This document shows positions 29,186-38,669 of a stretch of DNA of 42,844 bases, piece after piece (position 1 is the first letter of the stretch; each line of letters begins with the position of its first letter). The notes under the pieces are model-generated. The model was given only the letters and a program-made list of their open reading frames with translations, had not been told where the DNA came from and made no database searches. The stretch is from Entamoeba invadens IP1. Taxonomy: Eukaryota > Evosea > Mastigamoebida > Endamoebidae. The stretch is from contig NW_004440432.1 in NCBI RefSeq assembly GCF_000330505.1, positions 319,211 through 362,054 of the forward strand, given 5' to 3'. The position numbers and the translations under genes are program-made.

Positions 29186-31156
29186 TTAAAGAGCAAGCAC
29201 CAAAGCAAAGATAGCCATGACAATAGCAAGAGCAGCACTTCCTTCGGTTGGTTCGACATAATCTTTGCAGTGTCCAACTTGATCAGCCAAATATAAATTG
29301 TCTCCAATTGACTCTTCGCAAACAATGCATTTCGCGTCATCGTTTCTGGTTTGGCAACTATCATCATCAATGCAATTATTTCCGTCCTTTTTGTATCCAT
29401 AATTACACGTCTTGCAAGTGTGGTCTTTGTTATAGATTAAGCAGTATGCAATAGGTTCATAGGTAATGCATTCAGTCGCACTCTTCACACATCCACCTTC
29501 ACATTTAGCATCACATTTTTGGCAAGTGTATTGACCATCTACATAATAACCACTCTCACAATCAATGCATTTGCCTGGTCTTACATTGTCATAGTTTATA
29601 CAATGATCATTTACGTAGCACTTCGTATCATCACCACCTTTGTTTGTATATTTGCATATAGAACTGCATTTATTGCAGTAAGCTTGTGTGTTATCAGCAT
29701 CGTTATTGAATGAATCACACTTGCCATCACAAGCCAAACATTTTCCCTCAACAGTGAGGTAATACCCAATTGGACAGGCGGTGCATTTGGTATCTGAATT
29801 ACCTTCAGAGCAGGAGGCACATGACGAGTGACATTTGCCGCATTTTTGATTGGCACTATCAAGAACATATCCCGATTCACAGTATGTGCATTTCTGATAA
29901 TCATTTGATTCACACATGGTACAACCAGTGTCACACTTCTTGCAGACTTTTCCATTCAAAGCATACCCGTATGCACACGTTTTACATGTTGCTGTATCTG
30001 AAGAATCACAACTAATGCAGTTCTCACCGCACTTGTAGCACTTGTGATTGGTTGAATCAAGATTGTAACCAGTAATGCAATAAGTACACTCATTCAAGTT
30101 GTTTTCATTACATGAAGCACATCCAGTCCCACATTTCTCACACTTGTTGTTGTTGAGTCCATACTCCAAAACACAAGCAGTGCACTTGGTAGCAGCATCA
30201 TCCTCATTGCATTGAGTACAATGATCAAGGCATTTGTAACATTTTTTTGTTGAAGCTGACAATTTATAACCATTGTTTACATCACAAAATTCACATTCAG
30301 AAACTTTTCCTTCAACACATCGAGAGCACCCCTCAACTTCACACTTCTTACATTCACCATTCACTATTGTGTATCCAGCAGCACACATTTCACAAACGGT
30401 AGCATCTGCTTCACAACCAACACAATTGGTCTTTTCACATTTAGTGCAATTTCCAGACTTGAGACCATACCCCATCAAACAATCTGTGCACTTAGTTTGG
30501 TCAACATATGAACAATATGGGCGATACTCACAGTTATCACCAACTAAAGTATATGGGTTTTCACATTTCTTGCAGCTATCCTTATCTGTGTAAACAACAC
30601 AATGTGGAATAGTTCCAAGAACACAATTTTTGTTGTCGTCAACATAATACCCATTGATGCATGTCCCACACTTCTTGTTGTCGGTTGTATCTTTATTAAT
30701 ACAATTTGGAATTCTGATACATTTGTTTGACTCCAAATAATAGCCACTTCCACATGTGGTGCAGGTACCACAATCGGGATTGGCGTCTAAACAACCCTTG
30801 TTCTGTTCAGTGCAGTTTTTGCATGACTTGTCGTTGATGTTTGTGATACCTTTGCAATAATTACAAGTCATTTCATTACTATAATTATCGACCATACAAT
30901 ACTCGTCTCCTTCAACACATTTGGTGTTGGCTACATCTTTCATGTACCCATCAGCACAATTGAGACATTTGTCGCCACTAAAACTTTCACAGCCCAAGTC
31001 TCTCTTATAAGTGCAAGTAGTCTTGTCGGCGTTCAGAATGTAATTGTCAAAGCACTCTTGACATTTGTTTTTATCATCTGTTAATGTATAGCAGTATGAT
31101 CCAGTAAATTCGGAATACACAGAGCAGATCAGTGTTAGACAGAGAATAGAAAGCAT
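29186..31156 (-). CDS. CXXC-rich, probably GPI-anchored surface protein (Gal/GalNAc-lectin-intermediate-subunit-like)
   Basis: 656 residues from ATG 31156, chosen over the ATG at 31216 because it directly precedes a clean signal peptide (MLSILCLTLICSVYS) and has TATAAAAAG at the usual promoter distance. The whole ectodomain is tandem CXXC modules, more than 30 pairs with ~12-16 residue spacing (for example CVGCEADATVCEMCAAGYT, CASCNENNLNECTYC), as in furin-like or VSP-type repeats. It ends with GSAALAIVMAIFALVLAL, a GPI-attachment-type tail. Entamoeba Igl proteins and cysteine surface proteins have this layout; Igl is longer (~1,100 residues), so this is an Igl-like relative rather than Igl itself. 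The likely place is the outer membrane; a lectin role is inference. Confidence 0.85.
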   Translation of the reverse strand: MLSILCLTLICSVYSEFTGSYCYTLTDDKNKCQECFDNYILNADKTTCTYKRDLGCESFSGDKCLNCADGYMKDVANTKCVEGDEYCMVDNYSNEMTCNYCKGITNINDKSCKNCTEQNKGCLDANPDCGTCTTCGSGYYLESNKCIRIPNCINKDTTDNKKCGTCINGYYVDDNKNCVLGTIPHCVVYTDKDSCKKCENPYTLVGDNCEYRPYCSYVDQTKCTDCLMGYGLKSGNCTKCEKTNCVGCEADATVCEMCAAGYTIVNGECKKCEVEGCSRCVEGKVSECEFCDVNNGYKLSASTKKCYKCLDHCTQCNEDDAATKCTACVLEYGLNNNKCEKCGTGCASCNENNLNECTYCITGYNLDSTNHKCYKCGENCISCDSSDTATCKTCAYGYALNGKVCKKCDTGCTMCESNDYQKCTYCESGYVLDSANQKCGKCHSSCASCSEGNSDTKCTACPIGYYLTVEGKCLACDGKCDSFNNDADNTQAYCNKCSSICKYTNKGGDDTKCYVNDHCINYDNVRPGKCIDCESGYYVDGQYTCQKCDAKCEGGCVKSATECITYEPIAYCLIYNKDHTCKTCNYGYKKDGNNCIDDDSCQTRNDDAKCIVCEESIGDNLYLADQVGHCKDYVEPTEGSAALAIVMAIFALVLAL

Positions 31157-31180
31157 TCGATGATATTTGAGTACAAAAGA

Positions 31181-31190
31181 GCTCTTTTTA
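31181..31190 (-). promoter_or_regulatory. TATA-like box of the CXXC-protein gene
   Basis: On the minus strand TATAAAAAGAG lies about 30 bases upstream of the ATG at 31156, while it would lie inside the longer reading frame if the ATG at 31216 were used. It supports the shorter start. The exact consensus match is loose. Confidence 0.45.
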
Positions 31191-31216
31191 TAGTGTGAGA
31201 CACGACAGCATAACAT

Positions 31217-31957
31217 GTAGGGTTACAACGGACCAAATCATCACTTCTTTTTTTATCACATGTTCTGTGTTTTTCGCTTTTGTTAAGTTAATATTAAATA
31301 TCATTTATTTATTGTTTATAAAAACGACAATTGTATAAAATGTATAACACTTCACAAACTTCACACTACAAAACATTCGACTTTTATTATTATTTTATCG
31401 GTGTTTCTAAATCAATTTCTATTTTTATTGAACTGTTTTTAGTGTTGTTTGGATGATTATTAAAAATTGTTTCCGATATCTTCGATGTTTTTAATAAAAA
31501 TCCCTCTTTTATTCGAATAAAACAGTCTCATACAAAATAAAACAATTAAAAAAGAAGTTCTATTATTGATAAAAATGACAAACTGTGACTTACTCAAACA
31601 TAACACGTGTTACAACAATTGATTATTTTTCCAAAAACATAAACCCGAAATTAAAAAAACGATTGTTTTTATTGATATTAATTGCCTGACATTTTGAACT
31701 AATATATATGGTATAATAAAAATGAAAGTAATTGTAAAAATGAGGAATTACATGACAAAAAATAGTTTGAATGCTCAGTTCGGTGTTTTAACTATTAATT
31801 AATCACAATATGTAGTTGTTCAATTAAATAATTTAATTACAAGTGTATTATTTTTTGAGTCTTGAATATTATAAAATGTAATGGTTTGATTTTAAAAAAC
31901 ATCGAAATTAACATGTGTTTTATGTGTTTTATAAACAAAAATAAAATTTAATAACCA
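31217..31957. other. AT-rich intergenic region
   Basis: About 740 bases with no gene or repeat recognised, upstream of the CXXC-protein gene and running into an assembly gap. Confidence 0.4.
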
Positions 31958-32057
31958 NNNNNNNNNNNNNNNNNNNNNNNNNNNNNNNNNNNNNNNNNNN
32001 NNNNNNNNNNNNNNNNNNNNNNNNNNNNNNNNNNNNNNNNNNNNNNNNNNNNNNNNN
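31958..32057. other. Assembly gap of 100 N
   Basis: Exactly 100 N, so probably of unknown true length. Unlike the gap at 18872, the flanks share no convincing overlap. Confidence 0.9.
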
Positions 32058-33161
32058 AAGCCTACTAACCACAGAAATGAATGATAATTATACTTATAAT
32101 AAATTAATTTAAATTAATTGTTTTATATTCGATTTATACACAACATTAATAAAACATTTTTTGAATATATTAATTGGATGGTTCATTATATAATTATTAG
32201 TTTTTAATTAAATAAACTACTGTTTATTTAATTTGTACCTATAATATAAAATAATTAAAAATAGTAAACTTATTATACAAGTTTGGTCTAAAATTCAAAT
32301 TACCTCAATTTCAACATGCAAAGCAATGTCAAATTTAATTGAATTACTTCGTTTTAAACCCTAATACAGTATGACAAGTTTGGGTTAAATGGTAAAAAAT
32401 ATAGTTCAATTATAATATTTTTAGAACTATAACCTGAACTAATTAATTGCTTTATTCTAATCAAGTTTATAATAAAAATTAAATAATTAAAAGCAAGTCA
32501 AAAACGAAACACATTGTATAACGAATAAGAAAGCAATAAAAGGAAAGATAAGTATAAACTATCACACATTCATGATCATCACCAACATTTTAATGTGATC
32601 ACAAACAATGTTAAATGCAGTTAAGACATTCAATAAAGTCACCATAACATTTTAAATATTATTCAATTACTACAGTCTAACTTCCCCAGAGTGTGTAATT
32701 ATCGTTTTTGTTGTTATGTATTAAATGAGCACTCGGAACCAACCAAAATATAAAATAGACACGCTCTCTACCAAGTGGGTCCACGTTTCATTAAGCCAAA
32801 ATCAAGCAAAGATTATGATTGATTATATTTTATTCGACAAAGTTTTTGAAAAATTTTGTTAAAATAAAATATTTATTTTTTTATCTTTTCAATAAATTAA
32901 TGTTTCATTTCATCATTAGCATCAAAAAAAAACACCCTGTTATTTAAATTGATTTGTTTTAACGAGATAATTATTGATTTTTTGCGTTTTTTTTCTTTTT
33001 AGGCATTGTAAAGTAATACACATAATAACCTTTTAACATTTGGGAAACTTGGTTTATCAACTCAAAATTTATAAACCAAGTTTTCAACAACTTGATTTTT
33101 TGTTCAATGTTATTTTAAGTGCCAAAAACACAAATTGTAACACCAAAATTGTTTCAATTGC
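32058..33161. other. AT-rich intergenic region with a solo foldback arm
   Basis: No gene is seen. The stretch 32985-33125 resembles one arm of the foldback element at 37474-38394. Otherwise it is simple AT-rich sequence. Confidence 0.4.
32985..33125. repeat. Solo arm of the 37.5-38.4 kb foldback family, with an internal hairpin
   Basis: The outer block ACTTGATTTTTTGTTCAATG and the following TTATTTTAAGTG match the right arm ending at 38394. The inner part CTTTTTAGGC...ACACATAATA also matches. Inside lies a perfect 13-bp inverted repeat, AAACTTGGTTTAT (33045-33057) and ATAAACCAAGTTT (33071-33083), absent from the other arms. Confidence 0.55.
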
Positions 33162-34409
33162 TTATAAAAAGACCATCATGAAGAGTGCACAAAACATGAC
33201 ATTGATCATATAATTTCCAAACGCGGCTGAGAACTCCGTGATAATAAGTATATTTCCCTTGTCATTTGGTGCTCTGACCCAGAATATACCTCCTTCTTCC
33301 ATATTTCTGAAAGAATCGTCTCTGTCCCCCCATCCAGTGACGTCCGTCACATTTTCAAAGTCGTTCATAATCTTCGCATTTGAGTCGATACTTCCCAAAA
33401 AGAAGTCAGTCCCTTGTTTATATCCAACCAAAAAGTTTCCTTCAAATTTAGCAATGCACCCGTTCGACTTCTTTTTGTCGCTTATTTTTATGAAATCGAC
33501 TTTACTTCGTGTTTTATTAGCATTGATCGACACAACGCCGATGTCTTGAATAGCACTTTGTGGATTTGCAGTACTTGCCGACTCCGGCTGAATGGAATTC
33601 ATAATTAAGAGCCACCCATCCCCATTCTCAACAACTCCGCCAAGCTCTCCTGCACTCATTCCTCCTCCATTTCCAGCATGTTTATATAAAGTGTACTTCA
33701 CTGAATTCTCCGCAAACATTCCAGTCGATGGATACGCGTCAGAGTCACATATATGAATCATCGTCTTGGTATTCGAATTCCACCCTTGTAACCCAGACAT
33801 CATATGGGAACACCCCCATCCCCATATTTGCTGTACCGTGCCGTCATCAGTGACTGTAAAGAGTGCATCACCTTCATGTCCATTGTCGCTGTGAACATGA
33901 GTGTAGATGTGGAATTTGCCATCACCATAATTCACACGACTGTCTCCTATCCCATAGCCTTTGTCACTCCCAGCGGGGACACTCGAGGGAAATGGTGCCG
34001 TGCGAAGACCAAGAGGCTTGGTGAATTCTTCTTTGCCTTTGTGGGACACTTTTCTGAAGTAAATAAGACTCGTTTTGGTATCCCAAAGAAGAATACCATA
34101 AGTACCATCAGATAAGACGTGGAGACCTCGGACGGAATATCCTTTGAAAGTGTCTGTACGCTGAATCTTGTTCGACTGAGATTTGATTTTGAGAACAGTT
34201 CCTAAACCATTCGCATCAGTGTACCCAACGTAATAATTTGAAGAAGAATCAGAGGAGGGGTATAAACGAACAGAAAGTGAGGAATAAGCATACGCACGCC
34301 AGTTGGTTTCTCTGCCCAACAAATTGGTTGGAAGAGTCACTTCATAAGTCGTGATCCGTTCTTTGAGAGACGCGAATGTAAAAGGCAATATGTAAAAAAG
34401 CAGAAACAT
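33162..34409 (-). CDS. Secreted propeller-like protein of unknown function
   Basis: 415 residues, intact from ATG 34409. Residues 1-14 (MFLLFYILPFTFAS) are a signal peptide. The body is made of repeated beta-blade-like units of ~45-55 residues that end in Gly/Asp-rich turns (YYVGYTDANGLGTVLKI; GLHVLSDGTYGILLW; ALFTVTDDGTVQQIWGWGCSH; GWLLIMNSIQPES; FLVGYKQGTDFFLGSID), which suggests a beta-propeller. The GWGCSHMMSGLQGWNS block looks like a conserved site and recalls secreted proteins of bacteria and other eukaryotes. The last ~17 residues are hydrophobic (NYMINVMFCALFMMVFL), so a GPI anchor or membrane tether is possible. Base composition is clearly richer in GC than its flanks. The function is not known. 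Confidence 0.75.
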   Translation of the reverse strand: MFLLFYILPFTFASLKERITTYEVTLPTNLLGRETNWRAYAYSSLSVRLYPSSDSSSNYYVGYTDANGLGTVLKIKSQSNKIQRTDTFKGYSVRGLHVLSDGTYGILLWDTKTSLIYFRKVSHKGKEEFTKPLGLRTAPFPSSVPAGSDKGYGIGDSRVNYGDGKFHIYTHVHSDNGHEGDALFTVTDDGTVQQIWGWGCSHMMSGLQGWNSNTKTMIHICDSDAYPSTGMFAENSVKYTLYKHAGNGGGMSAGELGGVVENGDGWLLIMNSIQPESASTANPQSAIQDIGVVSINANKTRSKVDFIKISDKKKSNGCIAKFEGNFLVGYKQGTDFFLGSIDSNAKIMNDFENVTDVTGWGDRDDSFRNMEEGGIFWVRAPNDKGNILIITEFSAAFGNYMINVMFCALFMMVFL

Positions 34410-35058
34410 TGATATTGAAGATGTAAAATTAGTTTGGATAAAAATGGCTATTTCTACACATGAAAATCGACGTATTAGTTACTTACTAAAAATAAAACAC
34501 TCATCATTATATTTTGTATTTAAAATCAAATGTTCAAAACTTTAAACGAATTTATAATCCATGTTAATACTTATACTACAAAATTTCTTGTTTCATTAAA
34601 TAAGAATAAAAATTGAATTTTAAGGAAACGAACAATTTGTTTATGAATATAATTAGATGTTAGAATACTCTTAGACATAAATCGAATCTGTAGAACAGTT
34701 TCGAATATTTTCTTTGCTGTGTTTTAATAATTATTATTATGTTTTAAATAAATTACTTATAAAAAATAGTTGTTCTAATTATTGTATGTTGGTTAAAATA
34801 AAAAATAAAATAATAATAATTGAATTGGTTAGTATAATTATTACATAGTTGTTTTTATTATTAATATTATAATTTGTCTATAGTTACTCTTTTAATGTTG
34901 TTTTTTTTCTTAAAAAGTTTCCCTTTTGCAGAAAATACACAAAAAACCTTTAAAAAATGGGAAATTAAATAAAAAATCGTAAAACGGTAAATAAACTGAT
35001 ACAGTGATTATTTCGACACATTCCAGTTATTGATGTCTTAAAACGGGGGATAATGTTA
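34410..35058. other. AT-rich spacer up to the hAT element
   Basis: About 650 bases with no gene recognised; it includes the promoter of the propeller-like gene on the minus strand. It ends at the hAT target duplication. Confidence 0.35.
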
Positions 35059-35065
35059 AAGAATC
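35059..35065. repeat. hAT target-site duplication, left
   Basis: AAAGAAT, repeated exactly at 37369-37375; extending to 8 bp (AAAGAATC versus AAAGAATG) gives one mismatch. hAT elements make 8-bp duplications. Confidence 0.65.
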
Positions 35066-37368
35066 AGAGTCCTTAAAAAATCAAAACCTTGCCATTACGT
35101 TTTGCGGACGTGTTTAAAAATATTTTTTTTTCGTATTTTTTTTTTCAAATTATGTTATTTTCGAATAATATGGCAAAAAAATAATTATGGTAACAAATAA
35201 TTATACTAAAATAATTAAAACAATTAATTAAAGTTACAATCATTGATATAATAATTAATATTTTGTTTGATGTAGTTCTTTGTTAATAGCACAATCTTTG
35301 ATAAGTAATCTGTTTTTGGTCGTTTTTTCTTTTGAGTTAGGTTCACAAACACGTTTTAATATAGAAAAACCAGATTCACATGTTGCAGTTGAAGGTGGTA
35401 TGCTCATCAAATAACGAAGAAGGTTGTACAAATTTGAATTTTTCCTTAAAGGGGGTTAATAATCAAGAAGATCAATTTTATCAACGACCCACGTTTCTTT
35501 GAATTTATGAAGATGTTCTCTTTTTTGTAAAATAATACCATTTCTCAAGTGTACATAATTATCCATATTCTTTATTTCATTTACTTCTTCCATAAAGATT
35601 ATCATACTTTTCGTTGGTTGATAATCACCGTTGATTATTTTATCAAAATGAATTGCAAAATGACACATTTCGTCCAACAAATTGCAGTGCGATTCTCTTT
35701 CTTTTTGTTTGAGAGGATTTATTTGACATTTTTAAATATATTTTGAACAAGTTCCTTTGAATTTTGGAGATGTGCAAACACTGTAAAAACGAACATCAAG
35801 TGTTGTTTCGAGTATCTGAATGAGATCTATCATCATTCAATATCGAAAAAATCTGTAGTTTCTTTTAAGTTAGGAAACAACACAAATTGTTTATTAATTA
35901 TATCTATTTTCATATCACTTATTTTCGTTTTAAATAATTGAATTTTTTCATACGCTCTGAATATGCATGCATCCTTTCTTTGAAGTTCTTTGTTTAACAT
36001 TTGGAGGTTTCCAATTGTATCCAAAATAAATAAAATGTGGGTTTTTATTACACTTCCACTGGACAACAAACACAATTGATTAACTGTATATTCACCACAT
36101 TCTTTATCTTTGTCCTCAAAATCTTCCAAAAACTCGACCACATTATCGTAATGTTTGTGACACCAATCAAATATGGATTCAAGTGATAACCAACGAATTG
36201 GACAATAAGTTGGAGGCAACATAGAGTATTTTAAATAAAAAGACTTTTCAACTCTCAAAAATAACATATTTCAGATATGATTTCAACACATTCATTGGCT
36301 CCATCAACACTTAAACATTCTTCTGCGCATAGATCTAAACGGTGACAGAAACACCAAACTGACATAATTTCAAATTGTCGTTTGGGTATAACACTAAATT
36401 CTCGAACAACAAGAGGACCCATACCATTTCCCACCCCTTGCATGTTTCCTGCCCCATCCGTTACTATTGCAGATACTTTATTCTTGTCACATTTAACACA
36501 TTTTAAAACTTCGATTAAGTTTTCTTTCATGTTCTCACCAGTAGCCTTGCCAGAATACGTTTTCACTTCAACCAAACGAGTGAGTACTTTTAAATCAGGC
36601 ATAACAATTCTTGCGTAATAATTATACCAATGTTTGTGGTGTACTGTACATTCATCGGTCATTATAGCAACATGTTGTGCTTTTTCACATATTTCTTGTA
36701 TGTTCTTTTCGATTTTGGTAGCTTCTATATTAATTCTTGAAATCATGGTTTGATGGCTTGATCTTATTTTGTCTATAATTCCTATTCCTTCCATTTTTAT
36801 GTATCTTTTAATCATCACCAAAAGTTTTTCAAAAACTTCAGCTTTACATACAATATTATTTTCTGCAAATAACAATGAAATTTCTGTTGTCAATTCTATT
36901 CCACTTTCGATTAGTCTTTTATCTCTATTTACAGCAGATTCTGTCTCAACAGTTTCGTATTGAATGAATTCCATATTTTCTTTTTTTGAAGCATATTTTA
37001 AACCATTGAAAAAATATTGAGCAACTTTGCATTTGGTTACTTCATCATTATTTTCTTCGTGTGTCAGGTAATGATCTGACTCAATTGTTTTATTGATAAT
37101 AATGCCGCAAACTCTACAGAAATATTTTCTATCAACTAAAACCTCCATATTTCTTTCTTTACCCCAATCAATTGTGTATGGCCTTTTCATATTTATTAAC
37201 AGATTCTTTTAAATAAAAAATTATATCTAAAAACAAATTTTAGGTTAAAAAAACAAATTTTGGAATTTTTATATGTTAAAGAAGAAAAGTGCTCATAATT
37301 GTTTCAATTTTTGTTTCTTTCAAAAAGTTTAAAACCCTTGCCATTTATTTTTATTTTTGGGTACTCTG
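35066..37368 (-). mobile_element. hAT-superfamily transposon, decayed
   Basis: A 2,303-bp element. The left end reads CAGAGTCCTTAAAAAATC; the right end, read inward, reads CAGAGTACCCAAAAAT, so both start CAGAGT with a CC and A-run, typical of hAT ends (CAGNG). AAAGAAT flanks both sides. The only gene inside is a frame-broken hAT transposase on the minus strand. Divergent TIRs and several coding lesions show an older insertion than the MULE or pogo-like elements. Confidence 0.78.
35255..37190 (-). pseudogene. hAT transposase, frame-broken
   Basis: The ATG at 37190 opens 311 residues: a zinc-binding N-terminus (CRVCG...DHYLTH), then ATKIEKNIQEICEKAQHVAIMTDECTVHHKHWYNYYARIV (first catalytic Asp) and VSAIVTDGAGNMQGVGNGMG (second Asp) with WCFCHRLDLCAEE. 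A T-run slip near 36262 shifts to the next frame: LPPTYCPIRWLSLESIFDWCHKHYDNVVEFL (hAT R-W region) up to 35833. A third frame starts MIDLIQILETTLDV (~35826). The last frame begins MLDEMCHFAIHFDKII (35680). After TAA at 35456-35458 the frame goes on with NLYNLLRYLMSIPPSTATCESGFSILKRV, the hAT C-terminal dimerisation motif, to TAA at 35255-35257. Catalytic residues remain but at least three breaks prevent one product. Confidence 0.86.
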
Positions 37369-37375
37369 AAAGAAT
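37369..37375. repeat. hAT target-site duplication, right
   Basis: AAAGAAT, identical to 35059-35065. Confidence 0.65.
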
Positions 37376-37473
37376 GACTCTAGTAAAAACCAAAAATCAA
37401 TTTCAAATTTCGAAAAATTAAATAAAAAAGGTATTGAATTAAAAAATATGATGTTGTTTTAAAATATAAAAAG

Positions 37474-38394
37474 TTTTTTAACACTTTATAATACCATTGA
37501 AAATGATTAAGTGGTTTTAAAAAGGGAAATTTCGAGTTTATTAAATATTTTCCCAATTTTTTTAGTTTTTGATGTAGATTACATAAATAAAGCTGAAAGG
37601 AAAAAAAACAGAAAAAAATCTATATCTACTTGTAAAAACAGGTCAATTCAAAAACAGGCTTTATTTTAATTTTTAATTGTGTAAGTTTAGTAATGCAAAA
37701 ACCAATTGTATCAACTTTGTTCATTTTTTTATCGCCAACTTTGATGTTAAAATGATTATCAGTCCATTTACTTTGAACTGTTAATTAGTTTTAGTTCGAC
37801 TAAAATATGGTCAATTTTTATATATCAATTGAAGACCAATTATAATCGAATATGACATTAGTAATTTACATTCAATATGCAGATAGTTATTATGATTTAA
37901 TATTTTTTGATGTTCAAATAATAATGAGAAATGTATATTAAAAATAACAATAAAAAATGTTTAATAGTTGTTATATTAATAACATCTAAAGTGTTAAATA
38001 ATATTTAAATAATTATAATATTATATTATTTTTTATATATTATAAATATATTATCAATTGTTTTAAATACAGCCAAAGGCGTTTATTTGTGAATCTAGCA
38101 GAAAAACCAATTTTTTTGTCTTAAATAAATGAATTTTGTTAAAAATTCTTTTTAATATTTAAATTTATTTTTTATAAAAAATTGATTTTTAACACTTAAA
38201 ATAACGCCCTTGTTTTTGATTGACTTGTTTTTACTGATATTAATCAAATTTTTGATGATTTTCCTTTTTTGGCTTGTGTATTGTTTTTCACATAATATAA
38301 ACATCAAAAAACAGGAATATTATTTAATAAACTCGAGATTTCCCCGATTTTAGACCACTTGATTTTTGTTCAATGTTATTTAAGGTGTTAAAAA
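37474..38394. mobile_element. Foldback (long-TIR, nonautonomous) element
   Basis: The left arm (about 37474-37606) and right arm (about 38259-38394) are imperfect inverted repeats of ~135 bp. Matching blocks include TTAACACTTTATAATACCAT against TTAACACCTTAAATAACATT, AAGTGGTTTTAAAA against AAGTGGTCTAAAA, GGGAAATTTCGAGTTTATTA against GGGAAATCTCGAGTTTATTA, and TTTTTGATGT in both. The ~650-bp centre is very AT-rich and noncoding. One arm-like copy stands alone at 32985-33125, showing that this is a dispersed family. It begins ~100 bp beyond the hAT element but has different ends. Confidence 0.65.
37607..38258. other. Noncoding core of the foldback element
   Basis: About 650 bases, AT-rich, no frame or motif recognised. 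Confidence 0.35.
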
Positions 38395-38669
38395 GAAAAA
38401 CCGATAAAATTTGTCACTTACTAAATTTTAAATGATATATAATTAACATATTAAGTATATATCATCATAATTTATAATCTCTGTTGTTTTTTTTGTTTAA
38501 TCAACTCAATAAACAAATTTTTAAAAATATTTATAAATAATTCACAGTGTATTTTTTATTGTAATGTATTTATATTAAAAATAATAACATGGATTTTCTG
38601 TATTTATTTAATATGTTATAGCAAAAAATAACAAATACAACCAAATTTTACCAATGAGATGTAACTAAA

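Noticed and set aside
29248..30593. Several plus-strand frames opposite the CXXC protein
   Set aside because: Cys and Thr codons on one strand give open frames on the other; no independent evidence.
31958..32057. Overlap across the second N gap
   Set aside because: The flanks share only TAACCA, too short to argue for an overlap.
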